Assembly (NCBI GenBank): GCA_948467735.1
Contig: CAOKFN010000051.1
Location: 1 to 35,028 of the forward strand
Source of the DNA: an uncultured bacterium
GTDB taxonomy: Bacteria > Bacillota > Clostridia > Lachnospirales > Lachnospiraceae
Direction: 5' to 3'
Length of the DNA stretch: 35,028 nucleotides
Position 1 is the stretch's first letter, and each line of letters starts with the position of its first letter. Both the position numbers and the translations under genes were made by a program. Below the pieces are notes generated by a model that saw only the letters and a program-made list of their open reading frames with translations, was not told the origin of the DNA and ran no database searches. Below, in pieces: positions 15,812 to 21,717 of this stretch.

Positions 15812-17635
15812 TCATGCCTGCTCTGCGGCCTTATCTCCCTCTTCCCCCTTCAAATACCACCGCTTCTGCGCCTCGAACATTTCCGCATACAGTCCGCCCC
15901 GTGCCATCAATTCCTCATGGGAGCCGCTCTCCACGGCCTTTCCGCCCGCTATGACGATAATGCGGTCGGTTATCATGGTGGACGCCAGCCTGTGGGTGAT
16001 AAAGACGGACGTCCTCCCTTCCGCCATCTCGGCAAATTCCGAATATATCCTGCTCTCCGCCATGGGATCCAGCTGGCTGGTGGGCTCGTCAAGAATCAAA
16101 ATCGGCTTCTCCCCCATAAACGCCCTCGCAATCGCAATCCTCTGCCACTGCCCGCCGGACAGGTCAACGCCGCCCTCAAACTCCCTCCCCAGCAGCGTGT
16201 CCGCCCCTTGGGGCAGCCCCTCCGCAATGCCGTCCGCCTTGGCCTTCCGCATGGCCTCCAAAACGGCCCCTTTGTCCCCAAGCTTCTCAGGGCTGCCCAC
16301 GCCCACATTTTCCCCAAGGGTAATGCCGTATTTCGCGAAATCCTGAAATACCGCGCCGAACAGGTTCTCCCTCACGGAGCGGGAATATCGCTTCAACGGC
16401 TTCCCTCCGATGCGGATTTCACCGCTGTCCGGCTCAAACAGCCCCAGAAGGAGCTTTATCATGGTGCTCTTCCCTTCGCCGTTTTCCCCCACAATGGAAA
16501 TCTTTTCCCCATGTGCAATTTTAAAGCTCATCCCGTCCAGTATCTTCCTCTCCGTACCCGGGTAGGCAAAAGACACCCTGTCGAACTCTATCTCAAAACG
16601 CTCCGGCATGGCGTCTTCCTCCCCATACGCTTCCTCCGAAAGCCCGAAATATTTGTCATAGAATCCAAAAGCGTTCACATACTGCCCGCTGGTGCGGACA
16701 ACCTGCACGAGGCCGTTTAAGCAGCTTTTGGAAAACAGGCTGCCGAACAGGGCCATGCTTAAAGAAACCAGCGTACCGGCCCCTATGTTTCCATTGACAT
16801 AAAACGCCAGCAGCAGGAAAGCCGTCCCCAGCTGGACAAGCTTCGTAATGTTCTGCTTTAGGAAATTATGCCTCAGATGCCTGAAAAAGAAGTGCTCGTA
16901 TTCCCTATTCCGGGTATTTACCCGCCTGCGGTGGACGTCGATCAGGTAATCGGAAGCGCCGGACAGCGTATTTTCGGTTACGTAATCCCTTGAGCGCAGC
17001 ATGCTTCCCAAGGAGGTATAGAACCGCTCCTTCTTCCAGTAGCCCTCCATTTCATTGTAGATGTTGTAATTCGACTTCTGCACGAGCCATGTTTCCAGCG
17101 CAAAGGGCAGTAAAATGACCGGCACAAGCCACCACTTTATCACGGCAAATATGTATAAGGTTCCCAGCGACGCAAGCCCTGCCGAAATCATCTGCTGGAC
17201 CGCGGCCGGGAACAGGGAAAGGACGGCGTTCTCCGTCTTATTGTATGCCTTGTCAATGATTTCCATGGAGGACGCGCTTTCCAGATGTTCATACCGGAGA
17301 ACCTTTAACTTTCGCAGCATCTTCCCCTTATAGGCGGTCCGCAGGATAAGCTGGCACCGGGGGCGGATATAGCTGTTGCTTAGAATGTCCCCCACAAGGA
17401 CAGGGGCCAGACCTAAGATCACAAACAGGACAAGATAGGGCAGATAGGAAAGAAAGCCCATCTCCCCCGAAGCCGTCAGAAGCCCTAAGTCCAGAATGCG
17501 GCCGTTCACCCAGACGGACAGCGGCGTAATCAGGCCGGATACCACGGCGGACGCAAAGGTCAGAATGACGATAAACGGGCTTTCCGCGAAAAGGACTCCT
17601 ATGATTTCTCTGTAAGCTCTGCAGATTCTTTTCAT
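15812..17635 (-). CDS. ABC transporter, fused permease and ATPase (first half-transporter)
   Basis: 607 residues with an exporter-type membrane domain in the first 320 or so (FIVILTFASAVVSGLITPLS and YLPYLVLFVILGLAPVLVGD are clear membrane segments). An ATPase domain follows with Walker A GENGEGKST, signature LSGGQWQR, Walker B ILILDEPTSQLD and FITHRL. Motifs are complete, so it should hydrolyse ATP. No peptidase domain is present. It is the first gene of the transporter run, about 235 bases from an extended -10 promoter at 17873-17881, with GGAGG upstream of the ATG at 12-base spacing. The substrate is unknown; the downstream small ORFs and paralogous unknowns make a peptide or modified metabolite possible. 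Confidence 0.93.
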   Translation of the reverse strand: MKRICRAYREIIGVLFAESPFIVILTFASAVVSGLITPLSVWVNGRILDLGLLTASGEMGFLSYLPYLVLFVILGLAPVLVGDILSNSYIRPRCQLILRTAYKGKMLRKLKVLRYEHLESASSMEIIDKAYNKTENAVLSLFPAAVQQMISAGLASLGTLYIFAVIKWWLVPVILLPFALETWLVQKSNYNIYNEMEGYWKKERFYTSLGSMLRSRDYVTENTLSGASDYLIDVHRRRVNTRNREYEHFFFRHLRHNFLKQNITKLVQLGTAFLLLAFYVNGNIGAGTLVSLSMALFGSLFSKSCLNGLVQVVRTSGQYVNAFGFYDKYFGLSEEAYGEEDAMPERFEIEFDRVSFAYPGTERKILDGMSFKIAHGEKISIVGENGEGKSTMIKLLLGLFEPDSGEIRIGGKPLKRYSRSVRENLFGAVFQDFAKYGITLGENVGVGSPEKLGDKGAVLEAMRKAKADGIAEGLPQGADTLLGREFEGGVDLSGGQWQRIAIARAFMGEKPILILDEPTSQLDPMAESRIYSEFAEMAEGRTSVFITHRLASTMITDRIIVIAGGKAVESGSHEELMARGGLYAEMFEAQKRWYLKGEEGDKAAEQA

Positions 17636-17872
17636 AACCGCCGCCTGCCTCCATTATCATTTATCTTTTTTCATAATTTGTTCCATAATTGATTTTTATA
17701 TTTGATTTCATAATCTAGCTTCATAATTTGGCTTCGCCCCTAACCGCCGCAGCATGCCGCCACCTAGACGGTTCCGATCCCACGGACAGCATCGTTTTTA
17801 GATTGGATGCCATACGTTTTATTGTTCAGAAATAAATCTCTCAAATAAACTAAAAACCATTCTTGTCCTTTC

Positions 17873-17881
17873 ATTATAGCA
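17873..17881 (-). promoter_or_regulatory. Extended -10 promoter of the ABC transporter pair
   Basis: On the minus strand TGCTATAAT is a perfect extended -10 (TGn plus TATAAT). The region 17 bases upstream (TGGCGC) matches the -35 consensus poorly, which extended -10 promoters tolerate. It precedes the 607-residue half-transporter by about 235 bases. Confidence 0.65.
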
Positions 17882-18162
17882 AAATTCTGAAAGAAGCGCC
17901 AGATAAAACATCACTTGGTTTTCGCTATTTTGAAGGTTGATCCCTTAAAATGCATAAAAAATCAAACTTCCTTATAAACGGTTTCATCACAATGAAGAGC
18001 TGTCCATTGATTTGGTATTGATTTTGCATTGATTTGGCATTCACACAGCATTCTTGCGGCATTGCACAAAGCAGACCGGAAAAAATGGGGAAACTCAATA
18101 AACAAAATCAATTCAGAAACGTCATGACAGCACCCAAACAGCAACACCCAGCCGCCTTCACC

Positions 18163-18200
18163 AAAAAAACAACTGCCGGATTTGAAATAAATCCGACAGT
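18163..18200 (-). terminator. Rho-independent terminator after the 597-residue ABC operon
   Basis: Read on the minus strand, a stem of CGGATTT with AAATCCG (loop ATTTC), extended by ACTG...CAGT, is followed by TG and seven T residues (18169-18163). It would end transcription from the 20968-18762 operon after the repeat array, leaving the next operon to its own promoter. Confidence 0.75.
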
Positions 18201-18242
18201 CCGCATAAAGTTCCACAGTAACATATCTTGTTTCTCTGCTTT

Positions 18243-18458
18243 ATGAATAACACTCCCAGCTTTTGTTGCATGAATAGCGCCCTAACCCTCTGCTACATAA
18301 ATAGCTCTCGAATCCTCTGTTTCATGAACAGCTTCCTAATCTTCTGCTCCATGAACAGTTCTCGAATCTTCTGCTCCATGAACAGTTCTTGAATCTTCCG
18401 CTTCATGAATAGAGCCCTAATCCTCTGCTTCATGAACAGCATTCCATTTCCGTTTCAT
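18243..18458 (-). repeat. 27-bp tandem repeat array, eight units, encoding a 9-residue unit
   Basis: The ATGAA core recurs at 18243, 18270, 18297, 18324, 18351, 18378, 18405 and 18432, exactly 27 bases apart, with up to several substitutions per unit; a decayed ninth core is at 18457. On the minus strand one frame reads repeated units of the form KIRELFMEQ. That frame is open for 49 codons from an ATG and is then broken by TAG in the seventh unit. No ribosome site is convincing. There are no unique spacers between units, so this is not a CRISPR array. Confidence 0.85.
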
Positions 18459-18467
18459 AAGCGCACA

Positions 18468-18679
18468 CTAAATTTCTCTCTCAATTTCCTGCCAGAATTT
18501 CCGCTTCCTCGCTGTTTATAAGATGCATTCTCCTTTTATATTCCATCATCAGCTCCCTGTCACGTACCCGTGCATACAGGCTCCCCTGCTTTATGGCATT
18601 TTTCATGTACGAAAAACGGAGCCGGGCGCATCTCTCCACCAGACCGGAATACCCGTCCAGAAAAATGCTTACCCCGCAT
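18468..18679 (-). pseudogene. Duplicated 3' fragment of the 344-residue gene (copy 2)
   Basis: Bases 18492-18679 are identical by eye to 11497-11684, the region encoding the C-terminal residues of the 344-residue protein. The homology continues to 18468 but with one extra base and other changes, so the copied frame would now end prematurely. No start or N-terminal coding sequence is present upstream; the homology stops abruptly at 18679 beside an inverted repeat. This is a recent duplication fragment, not a gene. Confidence 0.85.
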
Positions 18680-18682
18680 ACT

Positions 18683-18740
18683 ACATAACGCCAGCCATAT
18701 ACATTTAACCAGTGCAGTATGGTAAATTCTAGCGTTATGT
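18683..18740. repeat. 9-bp inverted repeat at the edge of the duplicated fragment
   Basis: ACATAACGC (18683-18691) and GCGTTATGT (18732-18740) are perfect inverted copies separated by 40 bases. They start three bases after the duplicated segment ends and finish just before the ABC gene's stop. This could be a remnant of a small mobile element or simply a hairpin; no transposase is present. Confidence 0.4.
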
Positions 18741-18761
18741 GGTATAAGAATTTAGTTAAAC

Positions 18762-20555
18762 TTATTTGTAAAGCTCTGCTTGTGTCTCAAAAAAATTATA
18801 ATATAATCCCTTTAACTCCATCAATTCATCAAAGGTACCATATTCCGCTATTTCGCCTCTTTCAAAGACTGCAATTTTATCACAGAAACGAGTACTGTTT
18901 ATCCTGTGTGATATGTACACTGTAAGCTTTCCGTCTGAAATTTCAGCAAATTTACGGTATATTTCATACTCTGCAACAGGGTCTAAAGCCGCAGTCGGTT
19001 CATCTAATACAAGAACCGGCGAATTTTTATACAGCGCACGCAGTATGGCTATCTTCTGCCTTTCTCCACCGGACAAATCCACGCCGGATGCAAATAATTC
19101 TTTTGTAATTGGCGTTTCGAGTCCCTTATACATTCTGCTGATTCTTTCTTCCATGCCGTATTTCCTGCATAAATCCATTACTTTTTCTTTTTCCTGCGCT
19201 GATGCCTCGCTGCAGGGCCGTATATTCTCCAAGATAGAAAAAGGGAAAAGGAAAAAATCCTGATTGACTGTTGAAAACATTTTCAGGTATTCCCTGTAGT
19301 TTATTCTTTGTATGTTAATCCCATTCAGCAGTATTTCTCCTTCGGTGGGTTCGTACATTCTCGTCAGCAGAAGGGCAAACGATGTTTTTCCGGCCCCATT
19401 ATAACCAACAACTGCAAGTTTTTCTTTATTGCTGATCTTTAGATTTATATTTTTGAGCACATACGAAGTACTGTTTGGATAACGGAATGATACATTCTTA
19501 AACTCTATCTCAATGTTGTCAAGATCCAAATCATCAAGAACGATACCTGCGTTGTCATCAAATTTGCTTTTAAATGTCAAAAATGTTTTATACTTATTAA
19601 TGTAAAATAAGCTGTTGCTAATATTGAGCATATTCGTTGCTACAAATGCTGAGGCAGACATAAAGTTAATAAGCGAAGTGATGCCCATAGTAAATTCTCC
19701 GACTGTTATTTCTCCCATAAATGCTTTTATGCCAATTAAAACATACGCAGATATCTGAAAAGCCACACTGAGCAGATAAGTGAACGTTTCTATCACTCCA
19801 TCTTTTTTTATTCGTCTGAAATTAAAATCCAGCATATTATTCTGGAAAGCTTCAATCTTTTTAAAAATATAATCACTCAGATGAAACATGTCTATGTCTT
19901 TTTTGGCAGGTATGCTTTTCGGCATCCTTGACATATAGCCCAGCTTCCGCTGTTCGCTTATCGTATCTACCTGAAACTGCCGATGATATCTCTGCCTGAC
20001 AATATGTAATAACGATTGCAATGCGATAACAATCAGCGCTATTAATAACAGCCAGCTATTAAGCATAGTCATAATAACAATAATGCCTGCAAGCGCAATC
20101 ATATGTGAAAATGTATCAAATACAATAGAAATATTTGTAAAATAGTTATTCCCCCGCACCATTTGGGTTATTAAGAGAATGCTGTCTTGAAAGTACGAAT
20201 CATTGAATTGTTCATAATCCATATCCATGCACTTTTTACTGATATCATTATTAAGTTTATCGTTAAATTTTAAAAATAAATACTCTTTCACTTTTCCCAA
20301 GCAGATACTCACGGCCATAAGGGAAAAATTTATTCCAAACATGAATCCAATATAGCATATAAAGGTAAAAAATGCTTCGCCCCGTGTAATGCTGTCAATA
20401 ATCAAGCCGGACAAAATAATATTCGGAAAAGGCTGTAATGCTTTCACGACAACATTTACAAGCAAAACTAAGAACAGGCGTCTGTCAAATTTCCATATTT
20501 CAAGAAAGGAACAGACTAAGTTGTCAAATTGCGTATGCTCTCTGCGTTTTTTCAA
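18762..20555 (-). CDS. ABC transporter, fused permease and ATPase (third half-transporter)
   Basis: 597 residues from a TTG start, with GGGAGG eight bases upstream; the only nearby ATG is out of frame. The exporter-type membrane domain includes GEAFFTFICYIGFMFGINFS and a middle pair of segments. The ATPase domain has Walker A GYNGAGKTS, signature LSGGERQK, Walker B VLVLDEPTAALD and YISHRI. No peptidase domain is present. It is more AT-rich than the other two transporters and less similar to them, so it is not a recent duplicate. It starts 17 bases after the pseudo-receiver gene and shares its promoter. It may act as a homodimer. The substrate is unknown. Confidence 0.92.
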   Translation of the reverse strand: MKKRREHTQFDNLVCSFLEIWKFDRRLFLVLLVNVVVKALQPFPNIILSGLIIDSITRGEAFFTFICYIGFMFGINFSLMAVSICLGKVKEYLFLKFNDKLNNDISKKCMDMDYEQFNDSYFQDSILLITQMVRGNNYFTNISIVFDTFSHMIALAGIIVIMTMLNSWLLLIALIVIALQSLLHIVRQRYHRQFQVDTISEQRKLGYMSRMPKSIPAKKDIDMFHLSDYIFKKIEAFQNNMLDFNFRRIKKDGVIETFTYLLSVAFQISAYVLIGIKAFMGEITVGEFTMGITSLINFMSASAFVATNMLNISNSLFYINKYKTFLTFKSKFDDNAGIVLDDLDLDNIEIEFKNVSFRYPNSTSYVLKNINLKISNKEKLAVVGYNGAGKTSFALLLTRMYEPTEGEILLNGINIQRINYREYLKMFSTVNQDFFLFPFSILENIRPCSEASAQEKEKVMDLCRKYGMEERISRMYKGLETPITKELFASGVDLSGGERQKIAILRALYKNSPVLVLDEPTAALDPVAEYEIYRKFAEISDGKLTVYISHRINSTRFCDKIAVFERGEIAEYGTFDELMELKGLYYNFFETQAELYK

Positions 20556-20572
20556 AGCATAAGCCTCCCGGA

Positions 20573-20968
20573 TTATTCCATATTTAATGCAACAAACATA
20601 TCGTGAATCAAAGTCTCAACTATAAGCGTTGAGTAATAGCACTTATATACGCCGGCTTCTTTGAGTTTTATTATCAGTTCCTGCTGGTCACTGACACTAT
20701 CTGATAAATTAGCAAGAATAACCATCTGCGGAAACAGCTCCTTTATCCTCATTACCAGCTCCAAAATGTCAAACGCTTTACTCTGTCCGATATATATGAT
20801 TTTGGGCTGGAATTGGTCTATTTTCCCAATAATATTCTCTTTTATGCTAATATAATCAATCTCATATGTATCCGGAACCAGTTTCTCTATTATATCACCC
20901 AGCAGTAATCCTTTTGCCCTATTTTTTACTTTTTTCTCTTGAATAAACAGCATCTTAATATTTTCCAT
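20573..20968 (-). CDS. Receiver-like domain protein lacking the phospho-acceptor aspartate
   Basis: 131 residues. The strand order IKMLFIQEKK, then QPKIIYIGQ, QMVILANLSD and GVYKCYYS resembles a CheY-like receiver. At the third strand, where phosphorylated receivers have an Asp, the sequence reads IYIGQ, and the Thr/Ser of the fourth strand is Asn. It is therefore a pseudo-receiver or another flavodoxin-like fold, with no DNA-binding domain. The start is the ATG with GGAGGG four bases upstream; a TTG four codons earlier overlaps that site. It is the first gene of an operon with the 597-residue transporter, controlled by the promoter at 21028-21056. It may be a phosphorylation-independent regulator or adaptor, by inference only. 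Confidence 0.65.
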   Translation of the reverse strand: MENIKMLFIQEKKVKNRAKGLLLGDIIEKLVPDTYEIDYISIKENIIGKIDQFQPKIIYIGQSKAFDILELVMRIKELFPQMVILANLSDSVSDQQELIIKLKEAGVYKCYYSTLIVETLIHDMFVALNME

Positions 20969-21027
20969 AAATCCCTCCAAGAATCTATTAATATTATGCC
21001 ATGACTCTCCCCATGCCTGACAGCCTT

Positions 21028-21056
21028 ATCATATCATTTTTCTGCCAGAGATTCAA
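21028..21056 (-). promoter_or_regulatory. SigA-type promoter of the pseudo-receiver/ABC operon
   Basis: TTGAAT (21056-21051) and TATGAT (21033-21028) on the minus strand are 17 bases apart, about 60 bases before the start codon at 20968. It is divergent from the plus-strand promoter at 21159-21188, with the long palindrome in between. Confidence 0.7.
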
Positions 21057-21114
21057 GCTCTCCCCTTCCCCAGCTTTCAGAACTCTTTTCCGTGTATCCT
21101 TTGTCTCTCCAATG

Positions 21115-21161
21115 CAATATATCGAATTACTTGCATAAAATGCAAGTAATTCGATATATTG
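21115..21161. promoter_or_regulatory. Perfect 22-bp-arm palindrome with AAA loop
   Basis: Arms 21115-21136 and 21140-21161 are exact reverse complements, beginning CAATATATCG and ending GATATATTG, with a 3-base loop. The right arm overlaps the -35 of the plus-strand promoter. It sits in the divergent intergenic region between the peptide gene and the ABC operon, as an operator would. A T-rich stretch (TGCTTTTTA) follows on the plus strand, so a terminator hairpin is an alternative, though no plus-strand gene lies upstream to be terminated. Confidence 0.85.
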
Positions 21162-21188
21162 TGCTTTTTACCCCTATTATGCTACAAT
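21159..21188 (+). promoter_or_regulatory. Extended -10 promoter for the small peptide gene
   Basis: TTGTGC (21159-21164) and TACAAT (21183-21188) are 18 bases apart, and TGC precedes the -10, giving an extended -10. Transcription would start near 21195, leaving a leader of about 320 bases before the peptide start at 21514. Confidence 0.65.
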
Positions 21189-21397
21189 ATTCTCGTGCCA
21201 TGATATTAGCTATATGTGAAGGGTTCTGTCAAGGGCAAAATGTCCGGCTAACCTCTACAAAAGAAAAAATCGTCCTGACTGCAATTCTTCACGGCTGTAC
21301 ATAAGAGTCCGTTTCCATAAAATGGGCCGCAGTATGGTATGCGAAAAGATGAAAGGGGAATTCACCATATCATGGCACGCTTTTTCATCTGTCATGG

Positions 21398-21432
21398 GGA
21401 AACAGAAGCTCCTTATCCCGGCTTCTGTTTCC
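21398..21432 (+). promoter_or_regulatory. Hairpin in the peptide-gene leader
   Basis: GGAAACAGAAGC (21398-21409) and GCTTCTGTTTCC (21421-21432) form a perfect 12-bp stem with an 11-base loop, 81 bases before the peptide start. No T-run follows, so it is not a terminator. A second, weaker pair GATGAAA/TTTCATC lies nearby upstream. The leader may be structured for regulation; no known riboswitch is recognised. Confidence 0.55.
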
Positions 21433-21513
21433 TTGGGTGAAGGAGCTGAATCGGCATAAGGTCTGACAAAAATATTAAAACCATAAAAATTCCAACAAGG
21501 AGGGTTCTGCAAC

Positions 21514-21717
21514 ATGAAACACAATATCTTTAAGTCAGTTTTAATGACATCCGCACTGACCATTCTGCTCTTGGGCGGGGCAGGTCTTCCCGGCTTTGAA
21601 TCGGAGGAGCCGAATCCTTCCGGAAAAACCTTGATAGAGAACGAAATGCCTGAGGATAACGGTATTATGCCTTTATCGGATGATGATGAAGAAAAAAATT
21701 CATGTATAATGGAATAA
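21514..21717 (+). CDS. Small secreted peptide precursor, candidate signalling pro-peptide
   Basis: 67 residues. The N-terminus MKHNIFKSVLMTSALTILLL has a positive start followed by a hydrophobic core, with GGAG and a possible cleavage area near GLPG. The rest is acidic and hydrophilic: EEPNPSGKTLIENEMPEDNG, then IMPLSDDDEEKNSCIME. An AAGGAGGG ribosome site lies 10 bases upstream of the ATG, one of the best in the window. It is one of the few plus-strand genes, has its own promoter, and overlaps the 3' end of the HTH/TPR regulator by 18 bp. A small secreted peptide beside an HTH/TPR protein is the usual layout of RRNPP signalling pairs, in which a C-terminal fragment is re-imported. It is longer than most such precursors, and signalling is inferred. 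Confidence 0.65.
   Translation: MKHNIFKSVLMTSALTILLLGGAGLPGFESEEPNPSGKTLIENEMPEDNGIMPLSDDDEEKNSCIME

Larger units (their letters stand above)
17636..18242. other. Intergenic segment between the two transporter operons
   Basis: About 600 bases without a convincing gene. It holds the extended -10 promoter of the ABC pair (17873-17881) and a rho-independent terminator (18163-18200). A short AT-rich stretch near 18001-18042 repeats ATTGATTTGG with small changes. An 84-codon minus-strand frame (17962-18216) crosses the terminator hairpin and has no ribosome site, so it is not called. Confidence 0.6.

Noticed and set aside
17962..18216. 84-codon minus-strand frame between the transporter operons
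   Set aside because: It crosses a clear terminator hairpin and T-run, lacks a ribosome site, and contains short AT repeats.
18243..18458. Possible CRISPR array
   Set aside because: Units are contiguous with no unique spacers, vary in sequence, and no cas gene is nearby.
18683..18740. Complete insertion sequence at the duplicated fragment
   Set aside because: Only a 9-bp inverted pair is seen, enclosing 40 bases with no transposase and no target duplication that I could see.
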